A DNA stretch of 64,000 bases from Streptomyces sp. 11x1. Lineage in GTDB: Bacteria > Actinomycetota > Actinomycetes > Streptomycetales > Streptomycetaceae. The first letter of the stretch is position 1. Every line of letters begins with the position of its first letter. Below are positions 41,600 to 50,241 of this stretch, piece after piece. The stretch is taken from assembly GCF_032598905.1 (NCBI RefSeq), contig NZ_CP122458.1:3534001-3598000 (forward strand), read 5' to 3'. The translations under genes were made by a program, and so were the position numbers. The notes beneath the pieces were generated by a model. It was given only the letters and a program-made list of their open reading frames with translations. It ran no database searches and was not told the origin of the DNA.

Positions 41600-42211
41600 G
41601 TGCGCTCGGACATGAAGCCCGCAGAGAAGTTGGTCGGCGTCGCGATGGCTTTGTACGCGGACTACGAGACCGGCGAGAACGTGTGCCCGCCGAACGGGAC
41701 GGTCGCCAGGGAACTCGGCTACGGCGGGAAGGCTCCGGAGCGGACGGTCAACAAGATCGTCGGCAGGCTGCGTAAGGCTGGCTGGCTCACGAAGACGGGC
41801 AAGGTGCCGGACGGTCCGGTGATCTACCGGCTCACGTTGCCGAAGCAGGGGGGTATGGCTGAGGAGCCGTACAACCTACATACCTTCAAGGGCGACGGCG
41901 GTGGGAGTAGCAAGCCGGTAGGCGAAGAGCGGCCCCCGACAGGGGGCCGACAGAGCGAAGACGAAGAGCACAAGCAGCCGGCGAAGGCGGGCCGCGTGAG
42001 CGGCCCCCAGCAGGAAGACGAAGGCGCTGGCTCCCTTGGGGGGCCTTCGGCCCCCTGCTTGTCCTTCGTAGACCTGGCGACGGTCAAGCAAGAGGAGCGC
42101 CGCCGGAAGTGGTTCGGTGAGTCATACACAGCTCCCCTGCCAGCCGACTTCGACTACGACAACTCGGCCAATCAGCTCCGCAAGGCAGAACACGAGCCTC
42201 CGCCCTTCTGA
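41600..42211 (+). CDS. Winged-helix protein of the integrative element
   Basis: A ~200-residue protein. The N-terminal half is a winged helix as in replication/regulation proteins of actinobacterial elements (DMKPAEKLVGVAMALYADY, NGTVARELGY, APERTVNKIVGRLRKAGWL). The C-terminal half is a charged disordered tail. The start is doubtful: the GTG at 41600 has no Shine-Dalgarno. In-frame sequence upstream to the stop at 41543 has no ATG/GTG/TTG, only an ATA at 41570 after GGGAAGCCGGAG, suggesting a lost start codon or a rare ATA start. Family members begin near that point. Confidence 0.7.
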   Translation: MRSDMKPAEKLVGVAMALYADYETGENVCPPNGTVARELGYGGKAPERTVNKIVGRLRKAGWLTKTGKVPDGPVIYRLTLPKQGGMAEEPYNLHTFKGDGGGSSKPVGEERPPTGGRQSEDEEHKQPAKAGRVSGPQQEDEGAGSLGGPSAPCLSFVDLATVKQEERRRKWFGESYTAPLPADFDYDNSANQLRKAEHEPPPF

Positions 42212-42223
42212 CTCGGAACGACA

Positions 42224-42247
42224 GAAGGCCCCCAAGTCGGGGCCTTC
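42224..42247. terminator. Terminator between winged-helix and integrase genes
   Basis: GAAGGCCCC pairs with GGGGCCTTC around CAAGTC, between the convergent genes. Confidence 0.8.
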
Positions 42248-42266
42248 CTCGCCTGCTCATCGTGCA

Positions 42267-43991
42267 TCAGGCGGACGCCGGAACCACCGCGGCTTCCCCT
42301 GTTCCCTGGGTTTCTTCCTGGCCCTTCGCCCGCTGTGCTGTCCGCTCCGCTTCGAAGTCCTCCCAGCGGCTGACGATCTCCCACTCCACACCCGTAAGCG
42401 GCTTCGGCTTCTCGTACGGTTTTCCGTGCAAGGAGATCGGCGTGATCGGTGAGAGCACCTGAGAAGACTTGGAGGGCACATCCCAGTACGTGATGCCCTG
42501 CTGCTTGATGTTCTCGATCAGGTCGCCGGGATCGATGGCCAGGACGTCATGTCCGAAGTACGCCTTGACCTTGTGCTTCTTCAGCCACTCACGCCGTTCG
42601 TCGACACTCGACCGCTCCCACCACTCCGCGTAGCCCTCGCCCGTGCCCGTCCACACGGTCACCGGCTTCGGCCCTTCCTGGTTGGTGACCTTCTCTCGGT
42701 CCTGGGCAAGGCTGGCGACTTGCGAGGCGTACGCGACGGCGCTGATCTCGTCCTGCTGGAGTTCCTTCAGGAGCTGGTTCATCTTGCCGTCGATGACGGC
42801 GAGCTTCGCCGCACGGCTGTCGTCGATGGTCGTCTTCGACTCCATCCGTTCCAGGTGGCCGATCTCGCCCAACAAGGCCGACTCCAGCCAGGGGTACAAG
42901 TCCTCTGCCCAGAACCTCTGCTTCGGGCATGCCTGGATGCCCTTGCTCTTGTTGCCGTGACACCGATACCGCTCGCGCTTGCCCTTGGCCGGGTCGCCCT
43001 TCACGAAGTAGAGGGAACTGCCACACAGCATGCAGAACGTCACGCCCACCGTCGGCGACGTAGAGCCCTTCTGCTTCTTGTACTTGACCGAGGCGACGGC
43101 TTCCGACAGCTTCGTCCACTCCTCCTCGTTCAGCACCGGCTCAGACTTCATGACGGGTGTGCCGTCGTCGTTGCGGACAACGGCGCCATTGGCGCGTACG
43201 TACTCCCCGAGCAGCGAGCGGCTGACCAGTACGGCTTGCACTGTGGTCGGCGTCCACCTGGCTCCCCGAGGCTTCGGGTCCGCCAACCGCGTCGTGCTCT
43301 CGCCTGCCGCCGCGCGGATACGAGCGATGTCCTGAGCCGTGGGCACACCCTGGTCGTTCAGCCAGTCGGCGACGGCCGAGAAGCTCGGCTTCTCGATGAA
43401 GCGCCGGATCATCTCGATCAGCGTCGGGCCGTACTCGGGGTCGAGTTCCAGGGTGAAGCCTGCGTCGCCCTTCACCGCCCTGCGTCCGAACGGGACGAGG
43501 CCACCCGGCCAGCGGCCGGTCTTCCGCATGGTCTCGCGGGAAGCCTTGTTGCGGGCCTTGATGGCGTCCAACTCGGCCTCTGCGACCACGGCCAGGATCT
43601 TGGCGATGGTCTTGCCCCACGGCTTCGAGAGGTCGAATCCCTCCTCGCAGGAGATGAGGCCCTTACCGTTCACCTCGCACCACTCGATGATGTCCGAGAG
43701 GTGGCGGACCGACCGCGCGATGCGGTCGATCTTCAGGATGATGATGTGGTCGAACTGGTCCTTCTTGTTGTTGAGCCAGTCCCCCAGGGACGGGCGCACC
43801 CACGGTGAGATGGACGCCGACACGTCGATGTCGACGGCAAAGTCGACCAGCTCCATTTCCTCGGCGTCGGCCCGCTTGCTGATGCGGGTCCGCTGCGTTT
43901 CCTCGCCGGTCTGGTTCTCGTTGCCTACAGACAGACGGACCACACCAAGAGCCCTGGGCTTGCCGTTCACCCTTGCCCCTCCCCAAGACAT
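42267..43991 (-). CDS. Large serine integrase
   Basis: A 574-residue large serine recombinase. Catalytic domain GVVRLSVGNE with the nucleophilic Ser at ~residue 21; LKIDRIARSVRHLSD; SKPWGKTIAKILAVVAEAELDAI. A recombinase domain follows (RWTPTTVQAVLVSRSLLGEYV), then a zinc ribbon (CMLCG ... RCHGNKSKGIQAC) and a coiled-coil (AKLAVIDGKMNQLLKELQQD). Such enzymes integrate unidirectionally with short att sites and need a directionality factor for excision. It lies 46 bases from attR, reading leftward. The host target is mycoredoxin. Confidence 0.95.
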   Translation of the reverse strand: MSWGGARVNGKPRALGVVRLSVGNENQTGEETQRTRISKRADAEEMELVDFAVDIDVSASISPWVRPSLGDWLNNKKDQFDHIIILKIDRIARSVRHLSDIIEWCEVNGKGLISCEEGFDLSKPWGKTIAKILAVVAEAELDAIKARNKASRETMRKTGRWPGGLVPFGRRAVKGDAGFTLELDPEYGPTLIEMIRRFIEKPSFSAVADWLNDQGVPTAQDIARIRAAAGESTTRLADPKPRGARWTPTTVQAVLVSRSLLGEYVRANGAVVRNDDGTPVMKSEPVLNEEEWTKLSEAVASVKYKKQKGSTSPTVGVTFCMLCGSSLYFVKGDPAKGKRERYRCHGNKSKGIQACPKQRFWAEDLYPWLESALLGEIGHLERMESKTTIDDSRAAKLAVIDGKMNQLLKELQQDEISAVAYASQVASLAQDREKVTNQEGPKPVTVWTGTGEGYAEWWERSSVDERREWLKKHKVKAYFGHDVLAIDPGDLIENIKQQGITYWDVPSKSSQVLSPITPISLHGKPYEKPKPLTGVEWEIVSRWEDFEAERTAQRAKGQEETQGTGEAAVVPASA

Positions 43992-44021
43992 GGGCGGCCC
44001 TCCCCAGCAGCCACAAGGTAA

Positions 44022-44052
44022 GAGGGAAGTTTACATACCGTGCCCACCGTCC
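44022..44052. other. attR of the mycoredoxin-integrated element
   Basis: Right junction. Element sequence GTTTACATAC ends at 44038, then native mycoredoxin CGTGCCCACCGTC. See attL for the 2-bp core. Confidence 0.7.
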
Positions 44053-44121
44053 TCTTCCCGGACGGCTCGACGCTCACGAACCCTTCGCTGGCGCAGGTCA
44101 AGCAGAAGATCGGCGTGTAAC
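44037..44121 (+). pseudogene. Stranded native 3' end of the mycoredoxin gene
   Basis: From the attR core, TVPTVLFPDGSTLTNPS, then AQVKQKIGV and TAA. It continues in frame with the 36937-37097 part if the element is removed and has no start of its own. It resembles the element-encoded tail (LTNPSLAQVKQKIGV versus MTNPSLAQVKQALGV). Confidence 0.9.
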
Positions 44122-44133
44122 CACGGACAGGCT

Positions 44134-45081
44134 TCAGCCGGTGTGACCTCGTGTCGGCAGGGGCTTGCCGTACCAGAGTTCGATCAGTCGGGCCGCGATC
44201 GAGATGCCGTAGGGAGGCAGGACCTCCCCGGACTCGAACGCGGCCCGCAGTTCTTCGTGGGAGAACCAGCGGGCCTCGTGGATCTCGTCGCCGTCGACGT
44301 CGACGGCGGTCGAGGTGGCCCGGGCCATGAACCCCAGCATGAGGCTGGAGGGGAAGGGCCAGGGCTGGCTGGCGACGTACTCGACGTGGCCGACCGTGAT
44401 GCCGACCTCTTCCTGGACCTCGCGCCGCACGGACTGCTCGATGGACTCACCGGGCTCCACGAAGCCCGCGAGGGTGGAGAACCGCCCCTCGGGCCAGTGC
44501 ACCTGGCGGCCGAGCAGGATGCGGTCCTCGTCGTCCGTGACCGCCATGATCACCGCCGGGTCGGTGCGCGGGTAGTGCTCGGCACCGCAGGCGGGGCAGC
44601 GCCGGATGTGGCCGGCCGCCGCGATGACGGTGCGCTCGCCGCAGCGGGAGCAGAAACGGTGGGTGCGCTGCCAGTTCTCCAGGCCGACCGCGTGCACCAT
44701 GAGGCCCGTGTCACGGGGCGACAGCAGCATGCCCGCCTCCCGCAGCCCGGCCGGGCGTGCCGACTGGTCCATGCGGCCGGGGAGCGCGTCCTTCTGAAGT
44801 GCGAAATAGCTCACACCCTCGGCGTCGGTCCCCAGGAAGTATCGGTGCGCCTCGGTGAGCGGGGCCTCGAAGGAGGGCGTCATGACGAGTTCGGTGGCGC
44901 CGTCCGCGGTCTCGTCGATGAGGACCTGACCGCCGGAGACCACGAAGCAGCGGGTCGTGGGGTGGCTCCAGGCCGCCGCGAGCCAGGCCTCGTCGAGCCG
45001 GTGGTGGGCGGCCCGGTCGATGCCGCTGGGGGCGGTGAGCGCGATGGGTCGGTCGGCGGTGTGGTCGGTCCAGGTGGTCAC
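44134..45081 (-). CDS. nudC: NAD+ diphosphatase NudC (Nudix)
   Basis: A 315-residue NudC. Zinc-binding CSRCG and CPACG; Nudix core LAGFVEPGESIEQS with REVQEEVG; and the NADH-specific array SQPWPFPSSLMLGF, which is decisive. It hydrolyses NADH/NAD and removes NAD caps from RNA. It is downstream of the adnB-dipeptidase side on the same strand, matching the mycobacterial order. GTG 45081 is preceded by GGAAG; TTG 45093 would be too close to the GGGGGAG. Confidence 0.96.
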   Translation of the reverse strand: MTTWTDHTADRPIALTAPSGIDRAAHHRLDEAWLAAAWSHPTTRCFVVSGGQVLIDETADGATELVMTPSFEAPLTEAHRYFLGTDAEGVSYFALQKDALPGRMDQSARPAGLREAGMLLSPRDTGLMVHAVGLENWQRTHRFCSRCGERTVIAAAGHIRRCPACGAEHYPRTDPAVIMAVTDDEDRILLGRQVHWPEGRFSTLAGFVEPGESIEQSVRREVQEEVGITVGHVEYVASQPWPFPSSLMLGFMARATSTAVDVDGDEIHEARWFSHEELRAAFESGEVLPPYGISIAARLIELWYGKPLPTRGHTG

Positions 45082-45178
45082 GGGTGCTTCCAACTCCCCC
45101 GGTGAAACGGTTGATGGGGCGGGGCGGTTCGGCGGGGCGTGCGGTGGGCTGGGCGTGCCGGGGCGGTCGGGGTCGTCT

Positions 45179-46591
45179 TCAGTGTGCCCCGTGGGTGCTT
45201 TCGGCCAGTTCGCCCCAGAGGTACGCGCTGGTCTCGACGCCCTTGAGGAGCAGATCGAGTTCGACCTTCTCGTTGGGGGCGTGCCAGCCGTCGGAGGGGA
45301 CGGAGATGCCCAGGAAGAGGACGGGGGCGCCGAGGACTTCCTGGAGGTCGGCGGCGGGGCCGGAGCCGCCCTCGCGCGTGTGGCGGACCGGCTGCTGGAA
45401 TGCGCGGCCCATGGCCCGTACGACCGCCCGCAGGGCCGGGTGGTCCAGGGGCGTCAGGCAGGGGCGGGTGGAGCCGGTGAACGTGATCTCGTGCCGGATC
45501 CCGGCGGGGATGCGTTCGGCGGCCCAGGCGGAGACCGCCTTCTCGATGTGATCCGGGTCCTGGCCGGCGACCAGGCGGAAGGACAGCTTCACCATGGCCG
45601 AGGACGGGATGATCGTCTTGCTTCCGGCGCCCTGATAGCCGCCGCCGATGCCGTTGACCTCGGCGGTCGGGCGGGCCCAGATGCGTTCCAGGGTGGTGTG
45701 ACCGGCTTCGCCGTGCGCCGTGGTCGACCTGGCCGTGCGCAGCCATCGCTCCTCGTCGAAGGGCAGTTCGGCGAAGAGTTCGCGCTCGCGGTCGGTGAGT
45801 TCGACGACGCCGTCGTAGAAGCCGGGGATCGCCACGCGCGCGTGCTCGTCGTGCAGGGCGGCGACGAGACGGGCGATCTCGGTGGCCGGGTTCGGTACGG
45901 CGCCGCCGAAGGAGCCGGAGTGGATGTCCTGGTCGGGGCCGTACAGCCGGATCTCGCACTCGGCGAGGCCGCGCATGCCGGTGCAGACGGTGGGGGTGTC
46001 CTCGGCCCACATTCCGGTGTCGGAGACGACCACCGCGTCGGCGGCGAGCCGTTCGGCCCGGGCCTCGACCAGGGCGCGGAAGTGCGGGGAGCCGGATTCC
46101 TCCTCGCCCTCGATCAGCATCTTCAGGTGGACGGCGGGGGCGGTGCGGCCGGTGGCGGCGAGGTGGGCGCGGACACCGAGTGTGTGGAAGAACACCTGCC
46201 CCTTGTCGTCGGCCGCCCCGCGCGCGTGGAGTCGGTTCCCACGGATCACGGGGTCGAACGGCTCGGTGTCCCAGCCGTCCTCGCGCGTCGCGGGCTGCAC
46301 GTCGTGGTGGCCGTAGACCAGCACCGTGGGTGCGTCGGCGTCCGTGGAGGGCCATTCCGCGAAGACCGCGGGCGCTCCCGCCGTCTCCCAGACCTCCGCC
46401 GTCGGGAAGCCGGTCTCCCCGAGCTTGGCGGCCAGCCAGTCGGCGCTGCGCCGTACGTCCGTCGCGTGGTCGGGCTGGGCCGAGACCGACGGGATGCGCA
46501 GCCACTCCACGAGGTCGTCGAGGAAGGCGGCACGGTGGTTCTCGATATACGTACGGACGACGCTGACGTCGCTGTCAACGGACTGGCTCAT
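45179..46591 (-). CDS. M20 family dipeptidase
   Basis: A 470-residue M20/M25/M40 peptidase. Metal site VLVYGHHDVQ (His), LHARGAADDKGQ (bridging Asp), LIEGEEESGSPHF (Glu pair, catalytic and metal), SDTGMW and near the end WHAPNEKVE (His). Central HSGSFGG dimer loop. Probably a cytosolic dipeptidase. The ATG at 46591 follows GTGAGC; a longer frame is unsupported. It lies 10 bases after adnB on the same strand. Confidence 0.94.
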   Translation of the reverse strand: MSQSVDSDVSVVRTYIENHRAAFLDDLVEWLRIPSVSAQPDHATDVRRSADWLAAKLGETGFPTAEVWETAGAPAVFAEWPSTDADAPTVLVYGHHDVQPATREDGWDTEPFDPVIRGNRLHARGAADDKGQVFFHTLGVRAHLAATGRTAPAVHLKMLIEGEEESGSPHFRALVEARAERLAADAVVVSDTGMWAEDTPTVCTGMRGLAECEIRLYGPDQDIHSGSFGGAVPNPATEIARLVAALHDEHARVAIPGFYDGVVELTDRERELFAELPFDEERWLRTARSTTAHGEAGHTTLERIWARPTAEVNGIGGGYQGAGSKTIIPSSAMVKLSFRLVAGQDPDHIEKAVSAWAAERIPAGIRHEITFTGSTRPCLTPLDHPALRAVVRAMGRAFQQPVRHTREGGSGPAADLQEVLGAPVLFLGISVPSDGWHAPNEKVELDLLLKGVETSAYLWGELAESTHGAH

Positions 46592-46601
46592 GCTCACGAG
46601 C

Positions 46602-49600
46602 CTATCGGCCCGCGGCGGCATGCTCGTCCGGCGGTTCGTCTGTGAACGCCTCCGGTCCGTCCGCCGACGGCTCCGGTCCCGCCGTGGCCGAATCCGGTCC
46701 CTCTGCGGTACCGGATTCCTCCAGGAGCAGTCTTTCCAGTGCGTCCCGGCCGGGGAGGTTCGCCGGCCGGACGACGGCTCCGGTGCGGACGTACAGGAAG
46801 ACGGCGTCGACGGACTCCAGGGGCACGCCCTGCTGCTCGGCCCAGGCCAGCCGGTAGACGGCGAGCTGGAGCGGGTCGGCGGCGCGGGTGCGGCTGGTCT
46901 TCCAGTCGACGATCTCGTACGTCGTCGTCCCGTCGCCGTCGTCGGTCCGGTAGACGGCGTCGATACGGCCGCGCACGACCCGGCCGGCTATGTCGATCTG
47001 GAAGGGGGCCTCGACCCGGTGGGGGGTGCGGTGCGCGTACGGCGTGCGTTCGAATGCCTCCTTGAGGGCCTCCAGGTCCAGTTCGTCCGCGATCTCGGCC
47101 TCGCTGCCGGGCAGTTCCTCGGGCTCCAGCATCGGCAGCCGCAGCTCTTCGAAACGGGCCTCCAGCCAGGCGTGGAAACGGGTGCCGCGCCGGGCCGCGG
47201 GCTGTGGGGGGCGCGGCATGGGGCGGGCGAGCTCCTGCGCGAAGCCGTCCGGATCGGCGGCGAGACGCATCAGCTGCGAGGTGGTCAGCGACGCCGGCAG
47301 GGGTACGTCGGTGACCTTCGCGCGGGCTCGTACGAGTTCCCCGGTGAGGGCGTCCAGGTCGCGGTCCCACGAGGCCACGGTGCGGGCCTCCTCGGGGGTG
47401 AGCCCGGACGCGCCGGGATGCCTGCGGGCGTGCGGCACGGCGGGCGTGCGTCCGTCCGGCGCGGGACGGTCCACGCGCGCGTGGGGGCTCTGCGCGGGGC
47501 CCACGCGCGCGTGCGGAGCCTGTGCGGGACGATCCGACGACCAGGTGTCCCAGTCGTCGGTGTCCTCGTCGATGAAGGGGGCCTCGTCCTCGTCGATGAA
47601 GAGGTCGTCGTCCTCGTCGATGGGTGGTTCGTCCGGGAAGTCCTCCTCTGCGGCCCCCGGATGCGTGTCCTCGTGGGAGGCGGCGCGGTCCAGGTGGGCC
47701 AGGACGGTCCGGGCCGCCGCCCTGCGGCGCATCAGAGCCGTGTCGTCGAGCGGGAGCGGCCAGGCGTGGTCGGCCGCCGTCGCGTGCAGAGCGGGGTTCT
47801 CGGCGTCCTCCTCCGGCTCGTCGGCCCATGTCTCGATCTCGCCGTGCCCGGCGACACAGTGGTCGTACAGGGCCTTGAGGAAGTCGGACGGCCCACGGGG
47901 GCGCTTCTGGGACGGGCCCCACCAGTGGCCGGAGCCGAGGAGCAGGGAGCGGGGGCGGGTGAACGTCACGTAGCCGAGGCGGAGTTCCTCGGTGTGCTGG
48001 TGTTCCTTCATGGCCTCCTGGAAGGCCTTCAGGCCGCGCGAGTCCCAGGCCTCGACGTCCGGGAGGGTGTCGGCGTCGCCGCGCAGCTCGTGCGGCAGGA
48101 CCTTGCCCTGGGCGGTCCACTTCTCCCGGCCCTGGGTGCTGGGGAAGGTGCCGGTGACCAGACCGGGGACGGCGACGACGTCCCATTCCAGGCCCTTGGA
48201 CTTGTGGGCGGTGAGGACCTTGACGGTGTTCTCTCCCCCTGGCAGGGCGTTGTCGAGGCCCTTCTCGTACTGGGCGGCCGTGCGCAGGAAACCGAGGAAG
48301 GCGAGGAGGGTGGCCTCTCCGGCGCTGTTGGCGGCGAAGGAGGCGGCGATGTCCAGGAAGTTGGACAGGGTCTCGCGGCGGCGGGCGGCGAGCGCGTGGG
48401 GGGAGGCGGAGAGTTCCACCTCCAGGCCGGTGACGGCGAGGACGCGGTGGAGGACGTCCATGAGGGGGTCGGCGAGCGAGCGGCGAAGGTCGCGCAGTTC
48501 GGCGGCGAGCCGGGCGAACCGGACGCGCGCGTCGGGCGAGAACGGCAGGCCGTCGTCCTCCGCCTCGGCTTCGAGGGGGAGTTCCAGGAAGGTGTCCAGG
48601 GCGTCCGCCAGCGAGATCACCTCGGAGGGGTCGACGCCCTCGACGGCCGCGGCGAGCCGGCGGTCCGGGTCGGCGTCGCCGTCCACGCGCGCGTGGGACA
48701 CGAGCAGCCTGGCCCGGCGCCCGAGGAGGGCGAGATCGCGGGGTCCGATCCGCCAGCGCGGGCCGGTGAGGAGGCGGACGAGGGAGGCGTTGGCCCCGGG
48801 ATCCTGGAGGACCTCGCAGACCGCGACGAGGTCGGCGACCTCGGGGAGGTGCAGCAGTCCGGAGAGACCGACGACCTCGACCGGGATGTCCCGGGCGACG
48901 AGCGCGCCCTGGATCTCGGCGAAGTCGGTGGCGGTGCGGCACAGGACCGCGATCTCGCCGGGTTCCTTGCCGGTGCGCACCAGGTGGGCGATCGAGTCGG
49001 CGAGCCAGTCCAGTTCCTCGGCGTGCGTGTTCAGCAGGGCGCAGCGGACCACGCCGTCGCGTTCGGCGCCGGGGGCGGGCCGGAGGGCCTCCACGCCCGC
49101 GTGCATGGCCCGCAGGGGCTCGGCGAGACCGTTGGCGAGGTCGAGCAGACGGCCGCCGCTGCGGCGGTTCTCGCTGAGCGACTGGCGGGTCGCGGGGCTG
49201 CCGTCGGGGTGGGCGAAGTGCTCGGGGAAGTCGTCGAGGTTGGCGACGGAGGCGCCGCGCCAGCCGTAGATCGCCTGGCAGGGGTCGCCCACGGCCGTCA
49301 CGGGATGGCCGGTGCCGCCCCCGAACAGACCTGACAGCAGGACGCGTTGGGCGACCGAGGTGTCCTGGTACTCGTCGAGCAGGACCACGCGGAACTCGTC
49401 CCGCAGGATGCGCCCCACCTCGGGGAGTCGGGCGAGGCCGGCGGACAGGGCGATCTGGTCGCCGAAGTCGAGGAGGTCCCGCTCACGCTTGGCCGCGCGG
49501 TAGCGGCCGACCAGTTCGGTGAGTTCACGTCGGGCGGCGGCCGCCTCGGGGACCTTGCGCAGATCCGCGTTGGTGAGCTTGGCACCCTCCAGTTCGCGCA

Positions 49601-50183
49601 GCAGGTCGGTGTCGTACGCGCGCAGGTCCTCGGGTCGTACGAGGTGCTCGGCGAGTTCGGAATCGAGGGTCAGCAGGTCGCTGACCAGGTCGGGGAAGGA
49701 GCGGGTCAGTGCCGGGTAGGGGCCCGGGGACTCCCTCAGGACGCGTGCGGCGAGCTGGTAGCGGGTGGCGTCGGCGAGGAGCCGAGAGGTGGGTTCCAGG
49801 CCGATGCGCAGGCCGTGGTCGGCCAGCAGGCGGCCCGCGAAGGCGTGGTAGGTGGAGATGACCGGCTCGCCCGGCGGGTTGTCCGGGTCGATCACGTCCG
49901 GGTCGGTGATGCCCGCTTTGACCAGTGCCTTGCGTACGCGCTCGGCGAGTTCGCCCGCCGCCTTGTTCGTGAACGTCAGGCCGAGCACCTGTTCGGGGGC
50001 GACCTGCCCGGTGCCGACCAGCCACACCACGCGCGCGGCCATCACGGTGGTCTTGCCCGACCCGGCTCCCGCCACGATCACCTGCGGCGCGGGCGGCGCA
50101 ACGACGCAGGCCGTCTGCTCCGGGGTGAACGGGATGCCGAGGAGCTCCTTGAGCTGCTCGGGATCGCTGATACGGGCGGACAT
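46602..50183 (-). CDS. adnB: AdnB subunit of helicase-nuclease AdnAB
   Basis: A 1193-residue UvrD-type helicase with a C-terminal PD-(D/E)XK nuclease. Motor motifs: VIVAGAGSGKTTVMAARV, LTFTNKAAGELAERV, LLDEYQDTSVAQ, GDPCQAIYGWRGAS, LTAHKSKGLEWDVVAV. A long acidic linker (residues ~840-900, many Asp/Glu) and PHARV repeats come before the nuclease core YEIVDWKTSR and LQLAVYRLA. Works with AdnA in double-strand break end resection; the pair was reported as essential in Streptomyces. Gene naming follows mycobacterial order. It starts 58 bases after adnA. Confidence 0.88.
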   Translation of the reverse strand: MSARISDPEQLKELLGIPFTPEQTACVVAPPAPQVIVAGAGSGKTTVMAARVVWLVGTGQVAPEQVLGLTFTNKAAGELAERVRKALVKAGITDPDVIDPDNPPGEPVISTYHAFAGRLLADHGLRIGLEPTSRLLADATRYQLAARVLRESPGPYPALTRSFPDLVSDLLTLDSELAEHLVRPEDLRAYDTDLLRELEGAKLTNADLRKVPEAAAARRELTELVGRYRAAKRERDLLDFGDQIALSAGLARLPEVGRILRDEFRVVLLDEYQDTSVAQRVLLSGLFGGGTGHPVTAVGDPCQAIYGWRGASVANLDDFPEHFAHPDGSPATRQSLSENRRSGGRLLDLANGLAEPLRAMHAGVEALRPAPGAERDGVVRCALLNTHAEELDWLADSIAHLVRTGKEPGEIAVLCRTATDFAEIQGALVARDIPVEVVGLSGLLHLPEVADLVAVCEVLQDPGANASLVRLLTGPRWRIGPRDLALLGRRARLLVSHARVDGDADPDRRLAAAVEGVDPSEVISLADALDTFLELPLEAEAEDDGLPFSPDARVRFARLAAELRDLRRSLADPLMDVLHRVLAVTGLEVELSASPHALAARRRETLSNFLDIAASFAANSAGEATLLAFLGFLRTAAQYEKGLDNALPGGENTVKVLTAHKSKGLEWDVVAVPGLVTGTFPSTQGREKWTAQGKVLPHELRGDADTLPDVEAWDSRGLKAFQEAMKEHQHTEELRLGYVTFTRPRSLLLGSGHWWGPSQKRPRGPSDFLKALYDHCVAGHGEIETWADEPEEDAENPALHATAADHAWPLPLDDTALMRRRAAARTVLAHLDRAASHEDTHPGAAEEDFPDEPPIDEDDDLFIDEDEAPFIDEDTDDWDTWSSDRPAQAPHARVGPAQSPHARVDRPAPDGRTPAVPHARRHPGASGLTPEEARTVASWDRDLDALTGELVRARAKVTDVPLPASLTTSQLMRLAADPDGFAQELARPMPRPPQPAARRGTRFHAWLEARFEELRLPMLEPEELPGSEAEIADELDLEALKEAFERTPYAHRTPHRVEAPFQIDIAGRVVRGRIDAVYRTDDGDGTTTYEIVDWKTSRTRAADPLQLAVYRLAWAEQQGVPLESVDAVFLYVRTGAVVRPANLPGRDALERLLLEESGTAEGPDSATAGPEPSADGPEAFTDEPPDEHAAAGR

Positions 50184-50241
50184 TCCAGAGAGGCTAACGC
50201 CGACCGCTGACAGCGGCCGCCGGGCCGCCGGGCGGGCATGG

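Larger units (their letters stand above)
37097..44038. mobile_element. Integrative element, about 6.94 kb, in the mycoredoxin gene
   Basis: The native mycoredoxin gene is split: 5' part up to 37097, 3' part from 44037. Between them lie a replacement 3' end, a frameshifted transglutaminase-like gene, a 104-residue protein, a DUF6879 protein, a frameshifted XRE gene, two small proteins, a resolvase, a helix-turn-helix gene and, against the right end, the large serine integrase. Codon use is less G/C-biased than in the flanks. No transfer, capsid or replication genes are seen, so it is probably a compact integrative or decaying element. Confidence 0.9.

Noticed and set aside
37097..44038. Interpretation of the element as a prophage or conjugative element
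   Set aside because: No capsid, terminase, portal, FtsK/Tra or replication initiator is seen; only integrase, resolvase and small cargo genes are present.
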